Assembly (NCBI GenBank): GCA_949299535.1
Contig: CASGAQ010000012.1
Location: 1 to 43,249, forward strand
DNA: 43,249 bases
Source of the DNA: an uncultured Eubacteriales bacterium
Lineage (GTDB): Bacteria; Bacillota; Clostridia; Oscillospirales; CAG-272
Reading direction: 5' to 3'
Of this stretch, positions 25,321 to 34,301 are shown piece after piece; positions within the stretch are counted from its first letter, which is position 1; each line of letters begins with the position of its first letter. Under the pieces are notes generated by a model. It had not been told where the DNA came from. It searched no databases and saw only the letters and a program-made list of their open reading frames with translations. Position numbers and translations under genes: made by a program.

Positions 25321-25438
25321 ATGGCAATTTTTTGTTTTAAAAACAATAAAAAGACCACTGTGTCATATCAGAGAAAGCGGCATATAATGTAATGCGGGAA
25401 TAAAAATTTCCGCAAATAAGCAATAAAGGGATACCCGT

Positions 25439-25660
25439 ATGGAAACAAGGATTATAATTACGGGTTCGCAGACGTCCGCCATAAAGGCTCGGCGTCATTT
25501 GGAAAGCAACGGGATCAGAGCAAAAATCGTAAGAGCTCCCAAAGACCCGAACGAAGGCTGCCGCTTCGGCGCCGAGATAGGTCTTGCTTTCGTTCCGCGC
25601 GCAAAATCGCTTCTCGACGAGGCAAATATATATTATTCCGATATAATAAAACCGTATTGA
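25439..25660 (+). CDS. DUF3343 protein (putative Se/S carrier-like)
   Basis: 73 aa with the family pattern of a small ferredoxin-like fold, IIITGSQTSAIKARRHLESNGIRAKIVRAP and the following CRFGAEI containing the single conserved Cys (~C40). DUF3343 proteins are often encoded beside cysteine desulfurases and are proposed to carry activated sulfur or selenium. Here the desulfurase gene starts 10 bases later, supporting cooperation. ATG follows AAAGGGA. Confidence 0.85.
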   Translation: METRIIITGSQTSAIKARRHLESNGIRAKIVRAPKDPNEGCRFGAEIGLAFVPRAKSLLDEANIYYSDIIKPY

Positions 25661-25670
25661 AAGGTCAGAT

Positions 25671-26804
25671 ATGATATATTTCGACAACGCCGCAACGACC
25701 TTTCCAAAACCTCCCGAAGTCATTCGAGGAATGACGGACTGTATGAGAAAATTCGGCGGAAATCCCGGCAGAGGCGCTCACCCACTCGCGCTTGCCGCGG
25801 CGGAAGCAGTATATGACGCAAGAAGCGAAACAGCTTCGTTTTTCGGTTCTGACAAGCCGGAAAACGTTGTTTTTACATCTAACGCCACGCAGGCTCTGAA
25901 CACAGCCATATTCGGAACGGTAAAACCGGGCGATCATATTTTGATCTCGAATTTAGAGCATAACAGCGTGCTTCGTCCCGTGGCAGAACTTTACCGCAGG
26001 GGAATAGCCTCATATACGGTATTCGATGCGCTGGGAAGCGACGAAGAAACGCTCGAAAACATAAAAAGAGCTTTTCGGCGCAATACGCGAGCAGTCGTGA
26101 CGACTCATGTTTCGAACGTCTGCTCCAAAAAACTTCCAATAAAAGAGATATCCGAATTTTGCCGACTGAGAAATGCGGTCCATATCATCGATGCCGCACA
26201 AAGCGCAGGCATATACGATATCAACATAAAAGACGGAGCTTCTATTATTTGCGCTCCCGGACATAAAGGTCTTTACGGCCCTCAGGGAAGCGGATTTTGC
26301 CTTTTTGCAGACGATTTCGATTTTTCGCGGTTTACCCCTCTTTTATACGGCGGAAACGGTTTCAATTCCGCAAAAACACAGATGGGAAATACTCCGCCGG
26401 AATCTTTTGAAGCGGGGACAGTCGCAGTACCGAATATCACGGGACTCTGCCGCGGCATAAAGTTTGTAAAGAAGCTCGGCACAAAGCGCATACGCGAACA
26501 CGAGAGCGCGGTCTGTGCCAGAATACGCGGGTGCCTTGAAGAATTTAAAAAAGTCAAGATATATCTGTCGGAAGAGCCGTGCGCTTCCACTCTTTTGTTC
26601 GGAGCGGACGGCATAAGCGGAACAGAGCTGTCCCTGCTTCTTGCCCGACACGATATCTGCACAAGAGCGGGACTGCATTGTTCCCCGCTCGCTCACGACG
26701 CTCTCGGTACCGGAGGTGACGCCGTAAGACTCAGTTTTTCCGTATTCAACACATTTGCGGAAGCAGACGAATTTTGCAAGGTCTTAGGAAATCTGTTGCG
26801 ATAA
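25671..26804 (+). CDS. cysteine desulfurase family aminotransferase (class V)
   Basis: 377 aa. It begins IYFDNAATTFPKPPEV. HIIDAAQSAG gives the PLP-binding Asp, CAPGHKGLYGPQG gives Schiff-base K199, and the C-terminal TRAGLHCSPLAH contains the likely persulfide Cys337 followed by VRLSFSVFNT. This is the subgroup typical of Clostridia that pairs with DUF3343, distinct from NifS/IscS. It should release sulfur (or selenium) from cysteine (selenocysteine). It is the second gene of a two-gene operon with a terminator. Confidence 0.92.
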   Translation: MIYFDNAATTFPKPPEVIRGMTDCMRKFGGNPGRGAHPLALAAAEAVYDARSETASFFGSDKPENVVFTSNATQALNTAIFGTVKPGDHILISNLEHNSVLRPVAELYRRGIASYTVFDALGSDEETLENIKRAFRRNTRAVVTTHVSNVCSKKLPIKEISEFCRLRNAVHIIDAAQSAGIYDINIKDGASIICAPGHKGLYGPQGSGFCLFADDFDFSRFTPLLYGGNGFNSAKTQMGNTPPESFEAGTVAVPNITGLCRGIKFVKKLGTKRIREHESAVCARIRGCLEEFKKVKIYLSEEPCASTLLFGADGISGTELSLLLARHDICTRAGLHCSPLAHDALGTGGDAVRLSFSVFNTFAEADEFCKVLGNLLR

Positions 26805-26810
26805 GAACCC

Positions 26811-26842
26811 AAAAAGACACGGTCAACCCGTGTCTTTTTTAT
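26811..26842 (+). terminator. intrinsic terminator of the desulfurase operon
   Basis: AAAAAGACACGG pairs with CCGTGTCTTTTT around TCAAC. Confidence 0.92.
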
Positions 26843-26878
26843 ATTAACTCTTCACTTGATATTTAAACGAAAGGCTTA

Positions 26879-29299
26879 TTATCTTTGATCTGCTTTTTCG
26901 GAATAAATAAAGTCTGCATATCTGACGGTCTCCATTGCGTCGGCGGCGTATTTGTCCGCTCCTATTCGTTGTGCATACTCTTTTGTAAGCACTGCTCCGC
27001 CTACGACTATCTTACACCAAGGCGCGCGTTCGCGTAAAAGTTTTATCGTTTCTTCCATAGCGGGAACGGTCGTTGTCATAAGAGCGCTGAGTCCCGCAAG
27101 AGGTGCGTGAAGTTTTTCCACTGTTTCCGCGACTTTTTCCGGCGGAACATCCTTGCCGAGGTCTGTCACGGAAAAACCGTAATTTTCAAGCAGAAGTTTT
27201 ACGATATTTTTACCTATGTCGTGAACATCTCCGTGTACCGTTGCAATAACGAAATCGCATTTTTTCGTCATCACAGAATTTGACGAAGAAACGAAAGTTT
27301 TTATCTCTTCAAAAGCGCTCTTAGCCGATTCCGCGCTTATAAGAAGCTGCGGAAGATATATCTTTTTCTCCTCAAAGCCTTTGCCCACCGTATCGAGCGC
27401 AGGTATGACTTCCTTGTTTACAATATCAAGCGCAGGAACGATTTTCAAAAGCTCTTTTGTAAGAGCCGAAGCTTTTTCGCGCAGTCCCTTTATAATGGCA
27501 GTTTGAAGCTCAGTCTCTCCCAAGCTTGCCTGAGTCGCGACTGAAGTCGGCGCTGATGAAGCGGTCTGAACAGGAAGAGAAGCGGCAAAACCGATATAGT
27601 CCGCACAATTTTCGTCCAAGCCGTGCAGAGCGCGGTATGCGTAATATGTTTTCATCATATCCGAGGAATAAGGATTCATTATCGCGGCTGAAAGTCCGTT
27701 TTCAAGCGCAAGCGCGAAAAACGTGCTGTTTACGGCATCGCGCGCAGGAAGTCCGAAAGAAATATTCGAAACGCCTAAAGAAGTATGGCAGCCAATCACT
27801 TTTTTGATATGAGAGAGCGAACCGAGCGTGGCAAGAGCCGCCTTATTGTCCGCGCTGACAGTCATTGCAAGCGTATCGAAAACTATATCTTTTTTTGAGA
27901 TACCGTATTCGGAGGCAACCGAGATTATCTTTTCGGCTATCTCTATTCTCTCTTTTGCCGTTTCCGGTATGCCGCGCTCGTCCAGCGTGAGCGCTACAAC
28001 TACGCCGCCGTATTTTTTCACGAGCGGGAAGACAGAGCGCATACTCTCCTCCTTGCCGTTGACAGAGTTTATCATCGCTTTGCCGTTGTACAGACGAAGC
28101 GCCGCCTCCATAGCTTTCGTGTTTGCCGTATCTATCTGCAAAGGCAGATCTATCACCGCCTGAAGCTCGCAAATGGTTTGGCAGAGCATTTCTTTCTCAT
28201 CTATCTCGGGAAGTCCCACATTCACGTCTAGTACATGAACGCCTTTTTCCTGCTGAGCTATGCCCTCTTGAAGAATATATCCGATATCTTTTTCAACAAG
28301 CGCCTGTTTGAATCTTTTTTTACCGGTGGGATTTATCCTCTCGCCTATAAGAACGGGAGAAGATGAAAAACGCACGGCGTGCGTATAAGAAGAAACACAG
28401 GTAATATTTTTCTGCGTGACAGGAACAGGAGCGATATCCCTTAACGCTTTTATTACCTCGCTTATATATTCGGGAGTCGTACCGCAACAGCCTCCGGCGA
28501 TACGCACACCTGCCTTTACCGCCTCAGATACCTGTGCGGCAAACTCTTCCGCGCCGATATCGTAAACGGTATTAACCCCGTCGCTTTTCGGAAGTCCTGC
28601 GTTGGGTTTGAGCAGTACCGGAATTGACGAACACTCAAGCAGTTCTGCAACAACTCCGCGAAGCTGATTTGGACCAAGGGAACAGTTTGCGCCTATCGCA
28701 TCAACTCCAAGCCCCTCCGCCATGGCAACCATTGCGGCAGGGGATGCCCCCGTCATAAGTTTTCCGTCTTCTCCGTATGCGTTGGAAACGAAAATCGGGA
28801 GCTTACAATTTTCTTTGGCCGCAAGTATTGCCGCTTTCGTTTCGTAACTGTCGCTCATTGTTTCTATCATTATAAGATCGGCTCCGTATTTCGCGCCGAG
28901 CTTGACTGTTTCCGCAAAGACAGAGACAGCTTCTTCAAAATCAAAATCGCCGTAAGGCTTCAGCAATTTCCCTGTCGGGCCGATATCAAGCGCAACAAAT
29001 TTTTCCTGAACTCCGTCAGATAACCTTGCCGCGCGAAACGCCGTTTCCACGGCGCTTTTTATTATTTGTTCAAGCTCATCCGGGGTAAATTTAAGAATAT
29101 TGGCGCCAAACGTATTTGTATTAACAATATTCGCTCCGGCATTAAAATAATCACGGTGTATCCTCTCTATGACATCGGATCTGGTAAGATTCCAGCGTTC
29201 GGGCAATTCTCCCGGCAGAAGTCCTTCCTTTTGCAAAAGCGTGCCCATACCACCGTCAAGAATAACGGTATTTTCTTTTAAAAACTCATTTATATTCAT
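26879..29299 (-). CDS. metH: cobalamin-dependent methionine synthase, three-domain core
   Basis: 806 aa. Homocysteine-binding domain (~1-290) with zinc cysteines C206 and C271-C272 (GGCCGTTP). Pterin/methyl-THF domain (~315-570), starting LIGERINPTGKKRF. B12 cap helices (~600-670). Cobalamin domain with DVHDIGKN, axial His693. The C-terminal reactivation domain of full-length MetH (~1200 aa) is missing but is encoded separately by the gene just upstream. It makes methionine from homocysteine. Last gene of the metF operon, beginning 27 bases after the activation gene. Confidence 0.95.
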   Translation of the reverse strand: MNINEFLKENTVILDGGMGTLLQKEGLLPGELPERWNLTRSDVIERIHRDYFNAGANIVNTNTFGANILKFTPDELEQIIKSAVETAFRAARLSDGVQEKFVALDIGPTGKLLKPYGDFDFEEAVSVFAETVKLGAKYGADLIMIETMSDSYETKAAILAAKENCKLPIFVSNAYGEDGKLMTGASPAAMVAMAEGLGVDAIGANCSLGPNQLRGVVAELLECSSIPVLLKPNAGLPKSDGVNTVYDIGAEEFAAQVSEAVKAGVRIAGGCCGTTPEYISEVIKALRDIAPVPVTQKNITCVSSYTHAVRFSSSPVLIGERINPTGKKRFKQALVEKDIGYILQEGIAQQEKGVHVLDVNVGLPEIDEKEMLCQTICELQAVIDLPLQIDTANTKAMEAALRLYNGKAMINSVNGKEESMRSVFPLVKKYGGVVVALTLDERGIPETAKERIEIAEKIISVASEYGISKKDIVFDTLAMTVSADNKAALATLGSLSHIKKVIGCHTSLGVSNISFGLPARDAVNSTFFALALENGLSAAIMNPYSSDMMKTYYAYRALHGLDENCADYIGFAASLPVQTASSAPTSVATQASLGETELQTAIIKGLREKASALTKELLKIVPALDIVNKEVIPALDTVGKGFEEKKIYLPQLLISAESAKSAFEEIKTFVSSSNSVMTKKCDFVIATVHGDVHDIGKNIVKLLLENYGFSVTDLGKDVPPEKVAETVEKLHAPLAGLSALMTTTVPAMEETIKLLRERAPWCKIVVGGAVLTKEYAQRIGADKYAADAMETVRYADFIYSEKADQR

Positions 29300-29326
29300 T
29301 TTTTTCTCCCATGGAGTTTCAAAAAA

Positions 29327-29932
29327 TTATAATTTTTCCATGCCTATAATAGCGGTAACGGATTTCGACGGAGACATGAGAAGGCTGTCATTCAAAGTCA
29401 ATCCGAGTTTTCTCTCACAGTCCAAAGCCATAAAAATGCTGCGCTGAAGTTCCAAAGGCAAATCCCCGTAACCGGGGCTGAATCTGGGACGAGTATTCAT
29501 TCCCAACGAAGCCGCAAAGTCCGATATCTCCGAATTGAAAATATCGCAAAGACTTTCAACACGCTCGGCTCCTATCGCCTGGAACAAATATGACTTTGAA
29601 GGCGACGTACGCGAATACCGCGCAATAAGCCTGTCCATCGCAAGTCCTACCGTTGCGGCAAAAAGAACTATACGGCAGCAGTTTTCAAGATTTTTTTTGA
29701 GATTTTTGCTTTTCGACTCCGCAAATCCGAGATCTACAACGTCTCCGTTAAAAGAAATGTCATATTCGGTATAGCAAACTTTGTAGCAAAGCTTGCCCGA
29801 ACACTCGTCTAAACATTCACGAAGAAGCGACATCAAATCATCGCTCGCCTGACGGCAACCCGCATAGCGCAGTATCTCTTTTATATTGAACTCAGGTTCA
29901 GTGTAACTTTTATAAAAAACCGTGTTCGTCAT
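29327..29932 (-). CDS. methionine synthase activation-domain protein
   Basis: 201 aa. It contains RFSPGYGDLPLELQ, matching the AdoMet-binding RxxxGY motif of the MetH activation domain, and MSPSKSVTAIIG near the end. As a stand-alone protein it should reactivate oxidised cob(II)alamin on the core MetH with AdoMet and an electron donor. Its start overlaps the metF stop by 4 bases. Stand-alone activation proteins of this kind are known in Clostridia. Confidence 0.9.
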   Translation of the reverse strand: MTNTVFYKSYTEPEFNIKEILRYAGCRQASDDLMSLLRECLDECSGKLCYKVCYTEYDISFNGDVVDLGFAESKSKNLKKNLENCCRIVLFAATVGLAMDRLIARYSRTSPSKSYLFQAIGAERVESLCDIFNSEISDFAASLGMNTRPRFSPGYGDLPLELQRSIFMALDCERKLGLTLNDSLLMSPSKSVTAIIGMEKL

Positions 29933-30807
29933 TTGCCCAAAATATCCGAAAGGTTGTTCTGCACCTTGAAAGCGACGTCGGGTTTATTCATTGAATAAAC
30001 GTGAACATTCGTTATGTTGTTTGCATAAAGGTCGATTATCTGGTCCGTCGCATAGGCGATCCCTGCCTGCTTCATAGCCGCCGGATCGGAGCCGAATTTA
30101 TCTACAAGGCTTTTAAATCTCTGCGGCATGAAAGAACCTGAAAGTTTGACCGCTCTTGCGACTTGATTTGCATTCGTTATCGGCATTATACCTGCAACGA
30201 CAGGAACCGTGATACCCGCTTCTCTTATTTTATATAGGAAGTTATAGAGCAGATTATTGTCGAAAAACATCTGCGTCGTTAAAAATTCACAGCCGGCGTC
30301 GACTTTTTCCTTGAGATATTTGATATCCTCTTTCTGATTTGCACTTTCGGGGTGTACCTCGGGATAGCACGCGCCGCCGATGCAAAAATTTTCTCCGCTT
30401 TCTTTAAGTTCACGAATAAGATCGATAGCGTGGCGATACGCCCAAAGCGAACGGTCCTGTCCCTCCATTTCGGGAGTAAGATCGCCGCGCAGAGCCATGA
30501 CGTTTTCAATACCGGCGTTTTTCATATCTTCTATACGGTTCTTGACCGTCTGTTTGGTTGAAGAAACGCACGTAAGATGTGCAAGAGTGGGAACGTCGTA
30601 TTTTTCCTTTATATCCTTGGATATATCAAGCGTATATTTGCTCGTTCCGCCGCCCGCTCCGTATGTAACGCTCATAAAAGCGGGTCTTAATGTAGCGATC
30701 TCCTCTACCGCGCTTTTGACACTCTCAAAATTCGCATCCGTCTTCGGCGGGAAAACTTCAAAAGAAAGCGAGAGCTTTTCATCTCTGAGTGTATCTATAA
30801 GTTTCAT
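29929..30807 (-). CDS. metF: 5,10-methylenetetrahydrofolate reductase
   Basis: 292 aa TIM-barrel protein. LSFEVFPPKTDANFES is the N-terminal active-site motif with the catalytic Glu. MSVTYGAGGGTSKYT, ALRGDLTP and CIGGACYPEVHPES are further family motifs. It makes methyl-THF for the methionine synthase encoded downstream, so the three genes form a methyl-transfer pathway. First gene of the operon. AGGAAAAGG lies upstream. No S-box or other known riboswitch is visible in the short leader. Confidence 0.96.
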   Translation of the reverse strand: MKLIDTLRDEKLSLSFEVFPPKTDANFESVKSAVEEIATLRPAFMSVTYGAGGGTSKYTLDISKDIKEKYDVPTLAHLTCVSSTKQTVKNRIEDMKNAGIENVMALRGDLTPEMEGQDRSLWAYRHAIDLIRELKESGENFCIGGACYPEVHPESANQKEDIKYLKEKVDAGCEFLTTQMFFDNNLLYNFLYKIREAGITVPVVAGIMPITNANQVARAVKLSGSFMPQRFKSLVDKFGSDPAAMKQAGIAYATDQIIDLYANNITNVHVYSMNKPDVAFKVQNNLSDILGK

Positions 30808-30884
30808 ATTCTATCTGCCTTTTCCTGTTTTATTTTTTTGCAAAAAATTCATCGTAGTCATTGTAGTATTTTATAATAATTTAT

Positions 30885-30913
30885 AGTATAATATATTTTC
30901 AGTAAATATGCAA
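30885..30913 (-). promoter_or_regulatory. promoter of the metF operon
   Basis: Minus strand TTGCAT (30913-30908), 17 bp, TATACT (30890-30885); the leader is ~75 nt. Confidence 0.6.
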
Positions 30914-31008
30914 CAAAAAATTTCAGCGCGCAAATACTTAAATCTTGCGGCTGACTGCGATTTTTAATTTTTACAAAACACTTATCAAAACTCACACGGA
31001 GGCAATGC

Positions 31009-31827
31009 ATGACGTTTATCTATATTGCGGCAGGAGCGCTGTCATCTATCGCCATACTGTATATTTTTCTGATCTTGCCGAGCAGAAGGAAAAAGAAAAC
31101 GGCAGAATTTTTCTCAGAGCAAAGAAACTTTGCTCACAGAGGTCTTCACGGAGACGATATACCGGAAAACTCCCTTACCGCTTTTGAGCTTGCCTGTGTC
31201 GCAGGATACGGCATAGAGCTTGACGTTCACATAACGGCAGACGAAAAGCTCGTTGTATTTCACGACGGCACGCTTGAGCGTATGTGCGGAATCGAAGGAA
31301 AAACAGAAGAAAAAACGCTTGCCTTTCTCAAGACGCTTTATCTCGGAAAAACGAAAGAAAAAATACCTTCTCTCGAGGAAGCGCTCTCTATTATAAACGG
31401 CAGGGCGCCGCTCATAGTGGAAATAAAAGGCGAGAGCGTAAAAGATATGCGCGTCTGCGAACTTTTGAGCGCGGCTCTTAAAAAATACTCCGGCAAATGG
31501 TGTGTGGAATCATTCAATCCTTTTTATCTGCGCTGGTGGAAAAAGCACCAAAAAAATGCTGTGCGCGGTCAGCTCGCCTGCAAAATGCGCGGAGGAAAAG
31601 GTTTTTTCGCTCACACAAAAAACTTTGTTCTCGAACATCTTCTGCTGTGCGCGCTGTCGCGTCCGGACTTTGTCGCTTACGAAGTAAACGGCAAAAACAA
31701 TCTCTCATTTCGTGCTTCCCGCGCGCTCGGAGCATATCCCGCAGCCTGGACCATACGCTCGCAGAAGGACAAGGAAAATGCGGAAGGAAGCTTCGGTGCT
31801 ATCATATTCGAAAATATAAGACCGTGA
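31009..31827 (+). CDS. membrane-anchored glycerophosphodiester phosphodiesterase
   Basis: 272 aa. A single N-terminal membrane helix (~3-24) followed by basic residues. The GDPD domain has AHRG (H43, R44), PENSLTAF (E54, N55), ELDVH (E70, D72) and VVFHD with H85, the metal and catalytic residues of the family. It hydrolyses glycerophosphodiesters to glycerol-3-phosphate and an alcohol. CGGAGG lies 7 bases before the ATG. No terminator is visible after it. Confidence 0.92.
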   Translation: MTFIYIAAGALSSIAILYIFLILPSRRKKKTAEFFSEQRNFAHRGLHGDDIPENSLTAFELACVAGYGIELDVHITADEKLVVFHDGTLERMCGIEGKTEEKTLAFLKTLYLGKTKEKIPSLEEALSIINGRAPLIVEIKGESVKDMRVCELLSAALKKYSGKWCVESFNPFYLRWWKKHQKNAVRGQLACKMRGGKGFFAHTKNFVLEHLLLCALSRPDFVAYEVNGKNNLSFRASRALGAYPAAWTIRSQKDKENAEGSFGAIIFENIRP

Positions 31828-31891
31828 CGCTTCTCAAATATATACAACGTAAAGCGACTACCCCAAAAATCAAATATTCTATATATTTTTC

Positions 31892-31920
31892 TTGACAAAC
31901 AACTTTTTTTTTATTATACT
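31892..31920 (+). promoter_or_regulatory. promoter of the ADP-ribosylglycohydrolase gene
   Basis: TTGACA at 31892-31897, 17 bp, TATACT at 31915-31920. One mismatch from the consensus, so a strong promoter. Confidence 0.8.
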
Positions 31921-31969
31921 TTAAGATAACCATATAATATAAAATGGAATTTAAGGAGAAACACAACAT

Positions 31970-33361
31970 ATGTCTTACAAAAAAGATTATGCGCTCAGCA
32001 AAAACTATGAACAAATAGGCGAGTGGGACGCATACTGGAAGCAGCTTTACATAGAATATCAGCAATCCATCGAAGAAGGTCTTGACATCGAAGCTTACAA
32101 AGATGTTTTCACCGCTGTACACAATATGCCCAACAATAAATATAAGGAAACTTTGGGCAACGCACTCTTCGACATTATAAAAGATGCAAAAACAAAAGAA
32201 GGCTACAAATACAACGAGCCTTCCGATCTTGAAGGAATAAAAGCGCTCCGTAAGCCCTATGATTTCAAAATGACAATGCCCGCAACAGAGGCAGAACTCA
32301 GAGAAAAAGTTTCCGGCGCAATATACGGAAGAATCTGCGGCTGTCTTCTCGGCAAAACCGTTGAGGGTATGAAGAGCAACGAACTTATTCCTTTCCTCAA
32401 AGAGTCCGGCAACTGGCCCATGCACCGCTACATATACAAAACGGACGTTACCGACGAAGTTGCGGCAAAATATAAATACAAACTCAAAACAAGATGTTTC
32501 GCAGATGATATCGAATGTGCTCCCTGGGATGACGACACAAACTATGTTGTCCTCGCTCAGAAAATAGTTCAGAAATACGGCAGAGATTTCACTCCCAAAA
32601 ACGTTCTCGATTCTTGGATAGAACGTCAGCCCAAAACCGCTTACTGCACTGCCGAAAGAGTTGCATACCTCAACTACCTCAGAGGTTTTGACGCTCCCGA
32701 TACAGCCGTATACAAGAACCCCTACCGTGAATGGATCGGCGCTCAGATCCGCGGCGACTATTTCGGTTATATCAACCCCGGCAACCCCGAACTTGCCGCT
32801 GAAATGGCTTGGAGAGACGCCTCCATCTCCCATGTTAAAAACGGTATCTACGGCGAAATGTTTGCCGCAGCCATGATAGCATGCGCTGCTGTAACAGACA
32901 ATATCAAAGACATAATCTACGGCGGTCTTGCTCAAATCCCCGCAACATCAAGACTTTACGAATCCGTTGTACGCCTTGTAAACAGATACGACGAAGGTGT
33001 TACAAGAGAAGACGCTTTTGCCGATATTCACGCCGAATGGAACGACCTTAAAGCTCATGACTGGTGCCACACTATATCCAACGCTCTTATCGTTGTAGCA
33101 TCCATTCTTTACGGCGAAGGCGACTACGGCAAATCCATCTGCATGTCTGTTGAAACAGGTTTTGACACAGACTGCAACGGCGCGACGGTCGGCTCCGTTA
33201 TCGGTATGATAAACGGTGAATCCGGTATCGACGAATACTGGAAAGCTCCTACAAAAGGTATTCTTGATACAACTATTCTCGGTGCAAGCAAGGCTCCTAT
33301 CTCCGAGCTTATCGATAAAACGATGAAGCATATGCCCGCAAAAGACGCTGAAAACAAATAA
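31970..33361 (+). CDS. ADP-ribosylglycohydrolase-family protein
   Basis: 463 aa. An extra N-terminal helical region (~1-110) precedes the DraG/ARH fold. GAIYGRICGCLLGKTVEG starts the fold, APWDDDTNYV (D187-D189, T190) and GFDTDCNGATVG (D399, D401, N403, T406) are the two metal-binding motifs. Residues ~282-300, ISHVKNGIYGEMFAAAM, are also typical. It may remove ADP-ribose from proteins or nucleic acids, or cleave another glycoside; some family members act on other ribosylated substrates. Codons are strongly biased towards a restricted set, which suggests high expression. AAGGAG and a near-consensus promoter agree with this. Confidence 0.88.
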   Translation: MSYKKDYALSKNYEQIGEWDAYWKQLYIEYQQSIEEGLDIEAYKDVFTAVHNMPNNKYKETLGNALFDIIKDAKTKEGYKYNEPSDLEGIKALRKPYDFKMTMPATEAELREKVSGAIYGRICGCLLGKTVEGMKSNELIPFLKESGNWPMHRYIYKTDVTDEVAAKYKYKLKTRCFADDIECAPWDDDTNYVVLAQKIVQKYGRDFTPKNVLDSWIERQPKTAYCTAERVAYLNYLRGFDAPDTAVYKNPYREWIGAQIRGDYFGYINPGNPELAAEMAWRDASISHVKNGIYGEMFAAAMIACAAVTDNIKDIIYGGLAQIPATSRLYESVVRLVNRYDEGVTREDAFADIHAEWNDLKAHDWCHTISNALIVVASILYGEGDYGKSICMSVETGFDTDCNGATVGSVIGMINGESGIDEYWKAPTKGILDTTILGASKAPISELIDKTMKHMPAKDAENK

Positions 33362-33383
33362 TCAGTCTGATAATCGATAAAAA

Positions 33384-33416
33384 ATAAAACCCGCACATAT
33401 GTGGGTTTTATTTTTC
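33384..33416 (+). terminator. intrinsic terminator of the ADP-ribosylglycohydrolase gene
   Basis: ATAAAACCC-(g)-CAC pairs with GTG-GGTTTTAT, followed by TTTT. Confidence 0.88.
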
Positions 33417-33484
33417 GTTTTATATACTGCGATATGCAGTAAGTTAATTATATGAACTATATAATAGTAATTATAAATTAAAGA

Positions 33485-33517
33485 AAGAGAGCAGGTAGGA
33501 TTTACCTGCTCTCTTTT
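33485..33517 (-). terminator. intrinsic terminator of tRNA-Gly
   Basis: On the minus strand AGAGAGCAGGTA pairs with TACCTGCTCTCT, followed by TTCTTT. Confidence 0.85.
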
Positions 33518-33518
33518 A

Positions 33519-33594
33519 TGGAGCGGATTACGGGGCTCGAACCCGCCACCTCGACCTTGGCAAGGTCGCGCTCTACCAAATGAGCTAAATCCGC
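33519..33594 (-). tRNA. tRNA-Gly (anticodon GCC)
   Basis: A 76-nt tRNA with encoded CCA. Acceptor GCGGATT/AATCCGC, anticodon stem CGACC/GGTCG around loop TTGCCAA (anticodon GCC), T-arm CGGG-TTCGAGC-CCCG. It has its own consensus promoter and terminator. Confidence 0.97.
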
Positions 33595-33607
33595 ATTGAT
33601 GTTTAGA

Positions 33608-33636
33608 ATTTTATCACACTTTTTAATTATTGTCAA
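33608..33636 (-). promoter_or_regulatory. promoter of tRNA-Gly
   Basis: Minus strand TTGACA (33636-33631), 17 bp, TAAAAT (33613-33608). It lies back to back with the DUF4430 promoter. Confidence 0.85.
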
Positions 33637-33661
33637 TACCTTTTTTGATTTTTTTTGAAAC

Positions 33662-33690
33662 TTGACAAAAAAGAGCACATATAATATAAT
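33662..33690 (+). promoter_or_regulatory. consensus promoter of the DUF4430 gene
   Basis: TTGACA at 33662-33667, 17 bp, TATAAT at 33685-33690: a perfect match to the sigma-A consensus. The predicted start (~33697) is almost at the ribosome binding site. Confidence 0.9.
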
Positions 33691-33712
33691 TTTTTCGAAA
33701 GGACTGAATACT

Positions 33713-34222
33713 TTGAGAAAAAATATTATCTTTATATTGACTTTAATAATGGCAGCCGCCATTGTTGTACTTCACACTGATATAAAATCCGTTGACGAAT
33801 ATTATCTTGAGAACGCAGAGAATATAACGGAAGAAAGCAATACAGTTTTTATATCCGTACGCTGTGACAATATTCTCGAAAACCTTGAAAAGCTTGACAA
33901 AGAACTTTACGACATTATACCTAAGGACGGGATAATAATAGAAAAAACGGAATATGTCCTGCGCGACGGCGACAGCGTTTTCGACATTCTTATGCGCGCG
34001 GCAAAGCTTAACAGGATAACGATAGACTATACAGGCAGAGAAAATGTTTATGTCAAGGGAATAGATAACATATATGAGTTTTCCTGCGGAGAACGCTCAG
34101 GCTGGACGTATCTTGTAAACGGAGAAACTCCGCTTACCGCGTGCTCTTCATATGAGCTGAAGTCCGCGGATGTGATAGAATGGGTATTCACCTGCGATTT
34201 TTCCCTTGACGTATATGAGTAG
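33713..34222 (+). CDS. secreted or anchored DUF4430 domain protein
   Basis: 169 aa. An N-terminal hydrophobic helix (~4-22) is a signal anchor. The C-terminal part (~80-165) fits DUF4430/transcobalamin-C-like domains: VLRDGDSVFDILMRAAKLNRI, then YVKGIDNIYEFSCGERSGWTYLVNGE and SYELKSADVIEWVF. Such domains occur in cobalamin-binding and surface proteins; the ligand here is unknown. TTG at 33713 is chosen because the perfect promoter ends at 33690 and GAAAGGA lies 9 bases upstream of the TTG. A longer reading would place its start codon inside the -35 box. Confidence 0.7.
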   Translation: MRKNIIFILTLIMAAAIVVLHTDIKSVDEYYLENAENITEESNTVFISVRCDNILENLEKLDKELYDIIPKDGIIIEKTEYVLRDGDSVFDILMRAAKLNRITIDYTGRENVYVKGIDNIYEFSCGERSGWTYLVNGETPLTACSSYELKSADVIEWVFTCDFSLDVYE

Positions 34223-34301
34223 AGCAATGCATTTGCCGATGATATTCCACATTTTCATCGGAAAAGAGTGAGAAAATATTTATATTTTGCCGACATTATT
34301 A

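Noticed and set aside
30808..30913. S-box/SAM riboswitch before metF
   Set aside because: The leader is only ~75 nt, AT-rich, without the conserved core or a terminator stem.
31802..32935. 377-codon open frame on the minus strand across the ADP-ribosylglycohydrolase gene
   Set aside because: It is antisense to a gene with intact family motifs; the restricted codon use of that gene removes stops from the opposite strand. The antisense peptide has no domain features and no ribosome binding site.
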